Shown piece by piece: positions 40,483-49,643 of a stretch of DNA of 64,000 nucleotides (position 1 is the first letter of the stretch; each line of letters starts with the position of its first letter). The stretch is from Hyphomicrobiales bacterium (GTDB taxonomy: Bacteria > Pseudomonadota > Alphaproteobacteria > Rhizobiales > Beijerinckiaceae): assembly GCA_027483895.1 (NCBI GenBank), contig JAIXTP010000033.1:20970-84969 (forward strand), written 5' to 3'. Below the pieces are notes generated by a model. It was not told the DNA's origin. It did no database searches and worked only from the letters and a program-made list of their open reading frames with translations. The translations under genes were made by a program, and so were the position numbers.

Positions 40483-41238
40483 ATGTCCGACACGATGAAC
40501 ATCGAAGACTATCTCGCGCAGGGCGGCGTGCTGTCCTCGCCCGCCAACGTGCCGCCGCGCTACCGGGGGGAGCTGCTGCGGCTCATGGCGACCTTCGTCG
40601 ACAGCGAACTCGCGGGTTCCGCCGGCTTCGCCGACACGATCAACGACGCGCCGGGCATCAAGCAGCGCATCGCGGCCGCGCGGATCGTGCTGGAAAAGAC
40701 CGACCATGCCGAACGCGTGCTGAACGTGATGGGCACCTTCGGCGCCGACACCGCACGCTACGCCGTCCATCACCCTTGGGCGGCCCGCGTCGCCCGTGAT
40801 GCCGATCTCGGCGCCACGAGGCAGGGCGGCGACATGCGCCTGTCCGTCTTCCACTATCCGCTGCAGGGCTGGGTGGATGCGGTCGTCATGAACGTGCTGA
40901 TGGGACGCGCGGTGGGCATCCAGCTCGCGGAATTCTCGCAAGTCTCCTACGCCCCGCTCGCCGAAGTCTTCCGCGAGATCGCGCCGCGCGAGGCCCGCCA
41001 TGCCGAACTCGGGCAGGAAGGCCTGATCCGCATCGTCTCCACCGAAGACGGCCGCAAGGCCGCGCAAGCGAGCGTCGATTTCTGGAAGCCGCGCGTCGCC
41101 GCCAGCTTCGGACAGGCGGGCTCCGCCCGCTTCGAAACGCTGAAGCGTTTCGGCCTGCGCCGCCGCACCAACGAAGCGCTCCTCGCCGACTGGACCGCCG
41201 AGGTCGACGCCATGCTGTCGACCCTCCGCCCGAACTGA
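40483..41238 (+). CDS. Additional PaaA/PaaC-family protein
   Basis: A 251-residue protein of the phenylacetic acid catabolic (PF05138-type) diiron fold. It is neither PaaA nor PaaC: it shows VDSELAGSAGFADTINDAPGIKQRIAAARIVLEKTDHAERVLNVM, then FHYPLQGWVDAVVMNVLMGRA, then EVFREIAPREARHAELGQEGLIRI. The E-x-x-H in LEKTDHAERV and E-x-x-H-x-E in PREARHAELGQE could ligate iron, so unlike PaaC it may bind metal. It lies between paaE and paaZ in the operon. Its role is unknown; a repair, regulatory or alternative oxygenase subunit is possible. Confidence 0.7.
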   Translation: MSDTMNIEDYLAQGGVLSSPANVPPRYRGELLRLMATFVDSELAGSAGFADTINDAPGIKQRIAAARIVLEKTDHAERVLNVMGTFGADTARYAVHHPWAARVARDADLGATRQGGDMRLSVFHYPLQGWVDAVVMNVLMGRAVGIQLAEFSQVSYAPLAEVFREIAPREARHAELGQEGLIRIVSTEDGRKAAQASVDFWKPRVAASFGQAGSARFETLKRFGLRRRTNEALLADWTAEVDAMLSTLRPN

Positions 41239-41254
41239 ACAGGGAACTCCCCCG

Positions 41255-43312
41255 ATGACCATCGCCGCCGGCGCGCCGCGCCGCCTCGAAAGCTATGTCT
41301 GCGGATCCTGGGTGCGGGGCGCCAAGGAAGGTCAGGCCCTTCTCGACGCGTCGACCGGCGCTCCCGTCGCCTTCGTGGATTCGACCGGCCTCGATTTCGC
41401 GGCTGCGCTCGACTACGGCCGCCGGACCGGCGGACGCGCGCTGCGCGCCATGACCTTCCACGAGCGCGCGGCGATGCTGAAGGCGCTCGGCCAGGCGCTG
41501 ATGGAGCGCAAGGACGAGTTCTACGCCCTCTCGACCGCCACGGGCGCCACGCGCAACGACAGCTGGGTCGACATCGAAGGCGGCATCGGCACGCTGCTCT
41601 CCTACGCCTCGAAAGGGCGCCGGGAACTGCCCAACACCAAGGTTCTGGTCGACGGCGACGTCGAGCCGATCTCGCGCGACGACAGCTTCTCGGCCCAGCA
41701 CATCCTCACCCCGCTGCAGGGCATCGCGGTCCACATCAACGCCTTCAACTTCCCCTGCTGGGGCATGCTGGAGAAGATCGCGCCGACGCTTCTCGCGGGC
41801 ATGCCGGCTCTCGTGAAGCCCGCGAGCCAGACCGCCTATCTCACCGAGCTGATGGTCCGCCGCATCGTCGAGACGGGCATCCTCCCCGAGGGCGCTCTGC
41901 AGCTGATTTCGGGCTCCGTCGGCGATCTTCTCGATCACGTCACCGGGCAGGATGCCGTCACCTTCACGGGCTCGGCCCATACCGGCCGCAAGCTCCGCGT
42001 CCATCCGGCGATCGTCGAGAATTCTGTCCGCTTCACGATGGAGGCGGACAGCCTCAATTCCTGCGTGCTGGGCCCCGATGCCGGCCCCGGCACCGAAGAA
42101 TTCGACCTCTTCGTGAAGGAGGTCGTGCGCGAGATGACGACGAAGGCCGGCCAGAAATGCACGGCCATCCGTCGCGTCTTCGTGCCGCGCGCCCATGTCG
42201 AAGCGGCGAACGCCGCCATCGCCGAGCGCCTCGCCAAGACCACGTTGGGCCGTCCGGACGACGAGAGCGCCCGCATGGGCCCCCTCGCCAGCCTCGGCCA
42301 GCGCGACGAGGTCCGCTCGCGCATCGCGGACCTGAAGAAGGATGCCGTGATCGTCGCGGGCGATCCCGACGATGTCCGCATCGTCTCGGGCGATGCCGAG
42401 AAGGGCGCCTTCCTCAACCCGGTCCTGCTCTATTGCGACGGGCCGGAGGCCGCGACCGCGGTGCATGACTGCGAGGCCTTCGGCCCGGTCGCGACCGTGA
42501 TGCCCTATGACGATCTCGAAGAAGCGATCGAACTCACCCGACGCGGCAAGGGCTCGCTGGTCTCATCGCTCTTCACGAACGATCCGGCCGTAGCCGAGAC
42601 GGTCGTACTCGGCATGGCCCCGTTCCATGGCCGCGTGATGATCGGCAACCGCCGCAGCGCGAAGTCCTCGACGGGGCACGGCTCGCCGCTCCCCATGCTC
42701 GTCCATGGCGGCCCCGGCCGCGCGGGCGGCGGCGAGGAGATGGGCGGCATGCGCGGCGTGAAGCATTACATGCAGCGCACCGCGGTGCAGGGCACGCCCG
42801 CTCTGCTGTCCGCCGTCACGGGCCGCTGGATGGACGGCGCGCCGCGCCACGAGGACGGGCGGCATCCGTTCCGCAAGTCGCTCGCCGAACTCCGCATCGG
42901 CGACTGCATCGTGACCGGCAAGCGGACCGTGACGCTCGAAGACGTCGAGCATTTCGCGAACTTCACCGGCGACACCTTCTACGCCCATATGGACGAGGCC
43001 GCCGCCAAGGCGAACCCGTTCTTCGACGGGCGCGTCGCGCACGGCTATCTCGTGGTGTCCTTCGCGGCGGGCCTCTTCGTCGATCCGGCGCCCGGCCCGG
43101 TGCTCGCCAATTACGGCGTCGACGATCTGCGCTTCCTCACCCCGGTCTATCCCGGCGACACGCTGCAGGTCCGGCTGACCTGCAAGGAGATCAATCCGCG
43201 CGCCTCGGCCGAACACGGCGAAGTGCGCTGGGATTGCGTGGTCACGAACCAGAACGACGCCGTCGTCGCGCGCTACGACGTGCTGACCATGGTCGCCAAG
43301 ACTTGGCCATGA
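41255..43312 (+). CDS. paaZ: Bifunctional ring-opening protein PaaZ
   Basis: A 685-residue fusion that hydrolyses oxepin-CoA and oxidises the resulting aldehyde with NADP+. Residues about 1-525 are an aldehyde dehydrogenase: INAFNFPCWGMLEKIAPTLLAG, general-base Glu in RFTMEADSLN, nucleophile Cys in TKAGQKCTAIRRVFVP. Residues 540-685 are an R-specific hydratase (MaoC-like) domain with the catalytic Asp and His in FTGDTFYAHMDEAAAKANPFFDGRVAHG. Both active sites look complete. It is the last gene of the paaJ operon, converging on the tetR gene. Confidence 0.95.
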   Translation: MTIAAGAPRRLESYVCGSWVRGAKEGQALLDASTGAPVAFVDSTGLDFAAALDYGRRTGGRALRAMTFHERAAMLKALGQALMERKDEFYALSTATGATRNDSWVDIEGGIGTLLSYASKGRRELPNTKVLVDGDVEPISRDDSFSAQHILTPLQGIAVHINAFNFPCWGMLEKIAPTLLAGMPALVKPASQTAYLTELMVRRIVETGILPEGALQLISGSVGDLLDHVTGQDAVTFTGSAHTGRKLRVHPAIVENSVRFTMEADSLNSCVLGPDAGPGTEEFDLFVKEVVREMTTKAGQKCTAIRRVFVPRAHVEAANAAIAERLAKTTLGRPDDESARMGPLASLGQRDEVRSRIADLKKDAVIVAGDPDDVRIVSGDAEKGAFLNPVLLYCDGPEAATAVHDCEAFGPVATVMPYDDLEEAIELTRRGKGSLVSSLFTNDPAVAETVVLGMAPFHGRVMIGNRRSAKSSTGHGSPLPMLVHGGPGRAGGGEEMGGMRGVKHYMQRTAVQGTPALLSAVTGRWMDGAPRHEDGRHPFRKSLAELRIGDCIVTGKRTVTLEDVEHFANFTGDTFYAHMDEAAAKANPFFDGRVAHGYLVVSFAAGLFVDPAPGPVLANYGVDDLRFLTPVYPGDTLQVRLTCKEINPRASAEHGEVRWDCVVTNQNDAVVARYDVLTMVAKTWP

Positions 43313-43321
43313 CGCGAAGCG

Positions 43322-43359
43322 CCCGGCCCTGCGGGGCCGGGTCGTCCGCCGCGGCGGAC
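43322..43359. terminator. Two adjacent hairpins between convergent paaZ and tetR
   Basis: CCCGGCCC-TGCG-GGGCCGGG (43322-43341) is an 8-base-pair stem, followed by a perfect 16-base palindrome (43344-43359). They lie in the 51-base gap between the stops of two convergent genes and probably act as a bidirectional end, although there is no T-run. Confidence 0.5.
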
Positions 43360-43363
43360 GCGA

Positions 43364-43963
43364 TCAGCGGACCGCCTTGATGCCTTCGAGCATCAGGGTC
43401 GCGACCACCTCCGCATAGTCTTCGCGGGTGATCTTTCCGCCGTCGCGGAACCAGAGATAGACCCAATTCAGAATGCCGAAGAGCGACATCGTGACCGGCA
43501 TCACCAGCGGCCGCTCCTTGCTGTCGAGCCTCGGATTGAGCTCCTTCAGCACGTCCGAGAACCGTCCGACGATGCGTCGCTCGATCGCCCGGATCTCGGC
43601 CTTCTGCTCGTCGTTGAGCGCTCCGCCGGCGTTCAGCTGAACCTTGTGCTCGTCGTCGGCGTCCCGATAGCTGTCGAGCACGGCCCAGATCAGATGCCTG
43701 AGCCGTTCGGAGGGCGCGACGCTTCGGTCGTCCGCCTTCTCGACGGCGTCGTCGAGTTCGAGCAGATGCGTCCGGATGATGTCGAAGATCAGGGCGTCCT
43801 TGCTCGGGTAGTAGTGGTAGAGCAAGGCCTTCGAGACGCCGACATGGCCGGCGACCTGCGCCATGGACGCCTTTTCCATGCCGAGATCCGCGATCACCGC
43901 GGCGGCGCTCTTCAGGATCGCGTTCTGCTTCTCTTCGAAGTCCTGTGCGCGGGTGCGCGCCAT
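43364..43963 (-). CDS. paaR: TetR family regulator, probable PaaR
   Basis: A 199-residue regulator. The helix-turn-helix is in ILKSAAAVIADLGMEKASMAQVAGHVGVSKALLYHYYPSKDALIFDII (about 14-62); the rest is a helical ligand domain. It lies downstream of paaK on the minus strand, as in other paa clusters with a TetR-type PaaR that senses phenylacetyl-CoA. The palindromes at 35412-35423 and 46673-46686 are likely binding sites. The name is an inference from context. Confidence 0.8.
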   Translation of the reverse strand: MARTRAQDFEEKQNAILKSAAAVIADLGMEKASMAQVAGHVGVSKALLYHYYPSKDALIFDIIRTHLLELDDAVEKADDRSVAPSERLRHLIWAVLDSYRDADDEHKVQLNAGGALNDEQKAEIRAIERRIVGRFSDVLKELNPRLDSKERPLVMPVTMSLFGILNWVYLWFRDGGKITREDYAEVVATLMLEGIKAVR

Positions 43964-44054
43964 ACGATGTCTCTGTCGGGCTCGGGGAACCGGTGTTCGG
44001 GCAGGAGACCCGCCCGAACCGCATGGTCATGCGGCCTGCCGGCCGGCTGACGCA

Positions 44055-45365
44055 TTACTCCTTGGGTCGATTGTCGACAACCCGCTTCGCCTTGCCTTCC
44101 GACCGGGCGATGGTTTCGGGGTCGCGCACCTCGATCCGGGTGCTGACGCCGACGATGCTCTTGATGTGATGCGCCAGCTCCTTGGAGGAGGCGGTGCGCG
44201 CGGCGGCGTCGGTCGCGTTCGGCGCGGCCTCCACATGCACGGTCATGTTGTCCATGCGGCCCGTCCGGGTGAGCTCGATCTGGAAATGCGGCGCGAGGCC
44301 CGCGCATTTCAGGATCTGCTCCTCGATCTGCGTCGGGAACACGTTGACGCCGCGCAGGATGATCATGTCGTCCGAGCGGCCCGTGATCTTCTCGATGCGG
44401 CGCATGCTGCGGGCCGTGCCCGGCAGCAGGCGCGTCAGGTCGCGCGTGCGGTACCGGATCATCGGCAGGCCTTCCTTGGTCAGCGTCGTGAAGACCAGCT
44501 CGCCCATCTCGCCGTCCGGCAGGACCTCGCCGGTCTCCGGATTGATGATCTCGGGATAGAAATGGTCTTCCCAGACATGCAGACCGTCCTTGGTCTCCAC
44601 GCATTCGTTGGCGACGCCCGGTCCCATCACTTCGGACAGGCCGTAAATGTCCACCGCATGCATGTCGAAGGCTTCCTGGATCTCCTCGCGCATCGCGTTG
44701 GTCCAGGGCTCGGCGCCGAAGATGCCGACCTGCAGCGAGCTCTTGCGCGGATCGATGCCCTGCCGGCGGAACTCGTCGAGGATCGAGAGCATGTAGGACG
44801 GCGTCACCATGATGATGCGCGGCTTGAAGTCCGTCATCAGCGTGACCTGGCGCTCGGTCATGCCGCCCGAGATCGGAACCACCGTGCAGCCGAGACGCTC
44901 GGCGCCGTAATGCGCCCCGAGGCCGCCGGTGAAGAGGCCGTAGCCGTAGGCGATGTGCACGATGTCGCCGGGGCGGCCGCCCGATGCGCGGATGGAGCGC
45001 GCGACGACGTTCGCCCACACGTCGATGTCGTTCTTGGTATAGCCCACGACGGTCGGCTTGCCGGTCGTGCCGGACGATCCGTGGATGCGCACGAGCTGCT
45101 CGCGCGGCACGGCGAACATGCCGAACGGATAAGTGTCGCGCAGATCCTTCTTCGTCGTGAAGGGGAACTTGGCGAGGTCGGCGAGGGTCTTCAGCTCTTC
45201 CGGATGGACGCCGTGCTCGTCGAAGCGCTGGCGATAGAAGGGCGAATTCTCGTAGGCGTGCTTCAGCGTCCGCTTCATGCGGTGGAACTGGAGAGCGGCG
45301 ATCTCGTCGCGGGAGGCGATTTCGATCGGTTCGAGTTCATGCTTTTTCGGGGCGACGTCTTCCAT
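44055..45365 (-). CDS. paaK: Phenylacetate-CoA ligase
   Basis: A 436-residue adenylate-forming enzyme that activates phenylacetate with ATP and CoA. Motifs: RIHGSSGTTGKPTVVGYTKNDID (P-loop, about 94-115), AYGYGLFTGGLGAHYGAE, YGLSEVMGPGVANECVE (motif A5, about 236-250), YRTRDLTRL and the hinge RSDDMIILRGVNVFPTQIEEQIL. The family N-terminus (HELEPIEIASRDEIAALQ) supports the start at 45365. It sits between paaI and tetR on the minus strand. Confidence 0.96.
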   Translation of the reverse strand: MEDVAPKKHELEPIEIASRDEIAALQFHRMKRTLKHAYENSPFYRQRFDEHGVHPEELKTLADLAKFPFTTKKDLRDTYPFGMFAVPREQLVRIHGSSGTTGKPTVVGYTKNDIDVWANVVARSIRASGGRPGDIVHIAYGYGLFTGGLGAHYGAERLGCTVVPISGGMTERQVTLMTDFKPRIIMVTPSYMLSILDEFRRQGIDPRKSSLQVGIFGAEPWTNAMREEIQEAFDMHAVDIYGLSEVMGPGVANECVETKDGLHVWEDHFYPEIINPETGEVLPDGEMGELVFTTLTKEGLPMIRYRTRDLTRLLPGTARSMRRIEKITGRSDDMIILRGVNVFPTQIEEQILKCAGLAPHFQIELTRTGRMDNMTVHVEAAPNATDAAARTASSKELAHHIKSIVGVSTRIEVRDPETIARSEGKAKRVVDNRPKE

Positions 45366-45396
45366 GGTTTTCCTCCCTCCGATCGATTTGTTCGAA

Positions 45397-45828
45397 TTAC
45401 TTGCTCTCGGGCAGATGCGTGCCCTTCACCGTCCGCGAATGGCCCCGGAACACGGCGATGGTCTCGCCGGTCTGGTTGGTCACCGTCACGTCGTAGATGC
45501 CGCCGCGGCCGCGCCGCGAGATCTCGCGCGCCTCTGCCGTCAGCCGGTCGCCCGCGAAGGCCGGCGCGATATAGGTGATCGCCGCCTGCTGGCCGACCGT
45601 GTTCTGGTTGTGGCTGTTGCAGGCGAAGGCGAAGGCGGAGTCCGCCAGCGTGAAGATATAGCCGCCATGGCAGGTGGAATGGCCGTTGGTCATGTCCTCG
45701 GTGACGGTCATCGACATCACCGCGATGCCGGACGTGATCCGGTCGATGGTCATGCCGAGCGCCTGCGAGGCGCGGTCGTCGGCCCACATGCTGGCCGCAC
45801 ACGCGGCCGCCAGTTGATCCGGGGTCAT
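45397..45828 (-). CDS. paaI: Hydroxyphenylacetyl-CoA thioesterase PaaI
   Basis: A 143-residue hot-dog-fold thioesterase that releases CoA from stalled intermediates. The active-site motif is NGHSTCHGGYIFTLADSAFAFACNS, with HGG and the catalytic Asp, followed by ITYIAPAFAGDRLTAEAREISRRGRGGIYDVTV. The start MTPDQLAAACAAS at 45828 lies two bases after the paaG stop; the longer frame upstream overlaps paaG and is not used. Confidence 0.93.
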   Translation of the reverse strand: MTPDQLAAACAASMWADDRASQALGMTIDRITSGIAVMSMTVTEDMTNGHSTCHGGYIFTLADSAFAFACNSHNQNTVGQQAAITYIAPAFAGDRLTAEAREISRRGRGGIYDVTVTNQTGETIAVFRGHSRTVKGTHLPESK

Positions 45829-45830
45829 GC

Positions 45831-46625
<795 letters not shown>

Positions 46626-46664
46626 GTTCCCCCCGCTCGGTCGTATGTCTTATAGAAAAAGGGA

Positions 46665-46693
46665 TTGCATAAACCGACCGGTCAGTCAATAAT
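46665..46693 (+). promoter_or_regulatory. Candidate promoter of the paaN-liv operon
   Basis: TTGCAT (46665-46670) and AATAAT (46688-46693) are separated by 17 bases and point toward paaN. The TetR-type palindrome lies entirely between the two boxes, so a bound repressor would exclude polymerase. On the other strand TATAAG (46649-46654 region) could be the -10 for paaG. Confidence 0.5.
46673..46686. promoter_or_regulatory. TetR-type palindrome ACCGACCGGTCAGT, candidate PaaR operator
   Basis: Half-sites ACYGACC in inverted orientation with no spacer, in the middle of the paaG/paaN divergent region. The same half-site, with a 4-base insertion at the centre, occurs at 35411-35424 at the paaJ promoter. 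It suggests control of both divergent units by the TetR protein encoded at 43364-43963. Confidence 0.6.
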
Positions 46694-46727
46694 ACTCCTC
46701 GCCGATGGATGCCGAGGGGGAAACGGG

Positions 46728-48380
46728 ATGAGCCGGTTGTTCGACCGTCACCGCGCGTTGCTGGACGCTGCGACGGCCGCGCTCCGCGATCGCGGCTATT
46801 GGGCGCCCTTCTCCGAAATCCCGAGCGGCCGCATCTATGGCGAGACCGCCAAGTCCGACGGCTCCGCCGCTTTCGCCGCGCGCCTCGGCAAGCCCTTCTC
46901 CCTTCCGGAACATCCCGAGACCCGCCGCGTCGGCGCCGAGGTTTCGCCTTGGGGTCCCGAACTCGGCATCACCTATCCGACCGCGGACGCACCCGCCCTC
47001 GTCGCCGCCTCGCGCGCGGCGGCACCCGCTTGGGCCGCCGCCTCCGTCGAGACGCGCATCGGCGTCTGTCTCGAAATCCTCGTCCGCTTGAACCGCGCGA
47101 GCTTCGAAATGGCCGAAGCCGTGATGCACACGACCGGTCAGGCCTTCGCCATGGCTTTTCAAGCGGGCGGGCCTCATGCGCAGGATCGCGGGCTCGAAGC
47201 CGTCGCGGTCGCCTATGAGGAACTGTCCCGCACGCCGAAGAATGCGGTGTGGGAAAAGCCGCAGGGCAAGGCCGCGCCCGTCGTGCTGGAGAAACATTGG
47301 CGGATCGTGCCGCGCGGCATCGGCCTCGTGATCGGCTGCCGCACCTTCCCGACTTGGAACAGCTATCCGGGCCTTTTCGCGGATCTCGCGACGGGGAACA
47401 CCGTGATCCTGAAGCCGCATCCCGGCGCGATCCTGCCGGCCGCCCTCACCGCTGCGGTGGCGCGCGAGGTGCTCGCGGAAGAAGGCCTGCCCGCGGACGT
47501 CGTGCTGCTGGCGGTCGACGAGCCCGGCCGGGAGATCACCAAGGATCTCGTGACGAACCCCGAAATCGCGATCGTCGACTATACCGGCTCCAACGCCTTC
47601 GGCGACTGGGTGCGCACCCATGCCGGCGATGCACAGGTCTATACGGAGGAGGCGGGCGTCAATTCGATCGTCATCGCCGCGACCGACGATTTCGACGGCA
47701 TGTGCGCCAATATCGCCTTCTCGCTCTCTCTCTACAGCGGGCAGATGTGCACCGCCCCGCAGAATATCTTCGTCCCCCGCGCGGGCATCGCCACCGATCT
47801 CGGCCCCAAGAGCTTCGACGAGGTCGGCGCCGGCATCGCCGGGGCGATCGACGCCTTGCTCGCCGATCCGGCCCGGATGTCCGGCGTCTGCGGCGCCGTC
47901 GCGGACCCCGCGACGATCGCGCGCGTCGAAAAGGCCGCGGGCCTCGGCCGCGTGGTCCGGGCCTCGACCTCCTTCGAGGGGGCGCGCAGCGCCACTCCGC
48001 TGATGGTAGCGGTCGACGGCGAAACCGGACGGGCGCATGAAGAGGAATGCTTCGGTCCGATCTCGTTCCTCGTCGCCGTGAAGGATCCCGACGCTGCGGT
48101 GGCCGCGGCCGCCGATCTCGCCCGGCGCAAGGGCGCCATCACGGCCGCCCTCTACGACACGGACGAGGACCGCATTCTCCGTTCGGCGGACGCCTTCGCC
48201 CGTGCGGGCGTCAATCTGTCGGTCAATCTGACCGGAAACATCTTCGTCAACCAGAGTGCGGCGTTCAGCGACTTCCATGTGACCGGAGCCAATCCGGCCG
48301 GGAACGCCAGCCTGACGGACACGGCCTTCGTCGCGAACCGCTTCCGGCTCGCGATGTGGCGCCGCCCCAAGGCGGCCTGA
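46728..48380 (+). CDS. paaN: PaaN-type aldehyde dehydrogenase (phenylacetate degradation)
   Basis: A 550-residue protein of the PaaN family, related to the dehydrogenase half of PaaZ but lacking the hydratase domain. It shows the active-site Glu in YTEEAGVNSIVIA and the Cys in LYSGQMCTAPQNIFVP, plus a conserved N-terminus (SRLFDRHRALLDAATAALRDRGYWAPFSE). I chose the ATG at 46728, preceded by GAGGGGG, over one at 46665 that would overlap the operator. Both PaaZ and PaaN are thus encoded. It begins an operon continuing into a Liv-type transporter. Confidence 0.9.
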   Translation: MSRLFDRHRALLDAATAALRDRGYWAPFSEIPSGRIYGETAKSDGSAAFAARLGKPFSLPEHPETRRVGAEVSPWGPELGITYPTADAPALVAASRAAAPAWAAASVETRIGVCLEILVRLNRASFEMAEAVMHTTGQAFAMAFQAGGPHAQDRGLEAVAVAYEELSRTPKNAVWEKPQGKAAPVVLEKHWRIVPRGIGLVIGCRTFPTWNSYPGLFADLATGNTVILKPHPGAILPAALTAAVAREVLAEEGLPADVVLLAVDEPGREITKDLVTNPEIAIVDYTGSNAFGDWVRTHAGDAQVYTEEAGVNSIVIAATDDFDGMCANIAFSLSLYSGQMCTAPQNIFVPRAGIATDLGPKSFDEVGAGIAGAIDALLADPARMSGVCGAVADPATIARVEKAAGLGRVVRASTSFEGARSATPLMVAVDGETGRAHEEECFGPISFLVAVKDPDAAVAAAADLARRKGAITAALYDTDEDRILRSADAFARAGVNLSVNLTGNIFVNQSAAFSDFHVTGANPAGNASLTDTAFVANRFRLAMWRRPKAA

Positions 48381-48418
48381 GGAACCAATAAACAGCTCGA
48401 TTTCCAGGGAGGAAGATC

Positions 48419-49558
48419 ATGCGCAAGACACTCATCAAGGCGGCCCTCGCCTTCTCCGTCGCCTTTCCGGCGGCGGCCCTCGCCGACATCAAGATCGGCG
48501 CGACGATCTCGGAGACCGGCCCGGCGTCCTTCCTCGGCGATCCGGAAGCCAAGACGCTGAAGATGCTCGTCGACCAGCTCAATGCTTCGGGCGGCATCAA
48601 GGGCGAGAAGATCAAGCTGTTCCTCTATGACGACGGCGGCGACCCGAACAAGGCGCGCACCTTCGCCACCCGCCTGATCGAGGACGACGGCGTCGTCGCG
48701 ATCATCGGCGGCACCACCACCGGCACCTCGATGTCGGTGATCCCGGTGGCCGAAGAGGCCAAGGTCCCGTTCATCTCGCTCGCCGGCGCGATCGAGATCA
48801 TCGACCCGGTCCGTCCGAACACCTTCAAGACCCCGCACACCGACAAGATGGCGTGCGAGAAGATCTTCGATGACATGAAGAAGCGCGGCTTCACGAAGAT
48901 CGCCATGATCTCGGGCACCGACGGCTTCGGCGCCTCGATGCGCACGCAGTGCCTCGCGGTCGCGCCGACCTACGGCATCACCGTGGTGGCGGAAGAGACC
49001 TACGGCCCGCGCGATGCGGACATGACGCCGCAGCTCACCAACATCCGCGGCAAGAGCGACGTGCAGGCGCTTCTGAACCCGGGCTTCGGCCAGGGTCCGG
49101 CGATCGTCACGCGCAACTATGCCCAGCTGGGCATCACGCTTCCCTTCTACCAGTCGCACGGCGTGGCCTCGAACAGCTTCATCGAGCTCGCCGGCGCCAA
49201 GGCGGCCGAAGGCATCCGCCTGCCGGGCACCGCGCTCCTCGTCGGCGACCTGCTGCCGGAGAACGATGCGCAGCGCCCCGTCGTGATGGCCTACAAGACC
49301 GCTTACGAGAAGGCCTTCAACACGCCCGTCTCGACCTTCGGCGGCTATGCGCATGACGCCTTCGCGATCCTGGTCGACGCGCTGAAGCGCGCGGGCTCGA
49401 CGAAGCCCGCCGCGATCCGCGATGCGATCGAGAAGACCTCGGGTCTCGTCGGCACCACCGGCACCGTCACGATGTCCGCCAAGGACCATCTGGGCCTCGA
49501 TCTCGGCTCGTTCCGCATGCTCGAGATCCGGAACGGCGGCTGGGCGCTCGTGAAGTAA
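48419..49558 (+). CDS. Branched-chain amino acid-type ABC transporter, substrate-binding protein
   Basis: A 379-residue periplasmic binding protein of the Leu/Ile/Val (LivK) superfamily. The signal peptide MRKTLIKAALAFSVAFPAAALA precedes DIKIGATISETGPASFLGDPEAKTLKMLVDQLN. Typical features follow: IIGGTTTGTSMSVIPVAEEAKVPFIS and FGASMRTQCLAVAPTYGITVV. Members of this family bind aromatic acids as often as amino acids. Given its place between paaN and a beta-oxidation fusion gene, phenylacetate or a related aromatic acid is a better guess than leucine, but it is not shown. Confidence 0.85.
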   Translation: MRKTLIKAALAFSVAFPAAALADIKIGATISETGPASFLGDPEAKTLKMLVDQLNASGGIKGEKIKLFLYDDGGDPNKARTFATRLIEDDGVVAIIGGTTTGTSMSVIPVAEEAKVPFISLAGAIEIIDPVRPNTFKTPHTDKMACEKIFDDMKKRGFTKIAMISGTDGFGASMRTQCLAVAPTYGITVVAEETYGPRDADMTPQLTNIRGKSDVQALLNPGFGQGPAIVTRNYAQLGITLPFYQSHGVASNSFIELAGAKAAEGIRLPGTALLVGDLLPENDAQRPVVMAYKTAYEKAFNTPVSTFGGYAHDAFAILVDALKRAGSTKPAAIRDAIEKTSGLVGTTGTVTMSAKDHLGLDLGSFRMLEIRNGGWALVK

Positions 49559-49593
49559 CCGGCCCTTCGCTCCTCGCACTCCGTCGCGAGAAA

Positions 49594-49621
49594 CCGGAAG
49601 CGCGCCTCGGCGCGCTCCCGG
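49594..49621 (+). terminator. Intra-operon hairpin after the binding-protein gene
   Basis: CCGG-A-AGCGCGC (49594-49605), loop CTCG, GCGCGCT-C-CCGG (49610-49621): a 7+4 base-pair stem with one mismatch and no T-run. Placed between the binding protein and permease genes, it may stabilise the upstream mRNA or reduce transcription into the permease genes. Confidence 0.5.
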
Positions 49622-49643
49622 ATCGCCGACGCGGAGACCTTCC

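Noticed and set aside
48419..49558. Calling the binding protein LivK and the operon a leucine transporter
   Set aside because: Family membership does not fix the ligand, and the operon context is phenylacetate catabolism.
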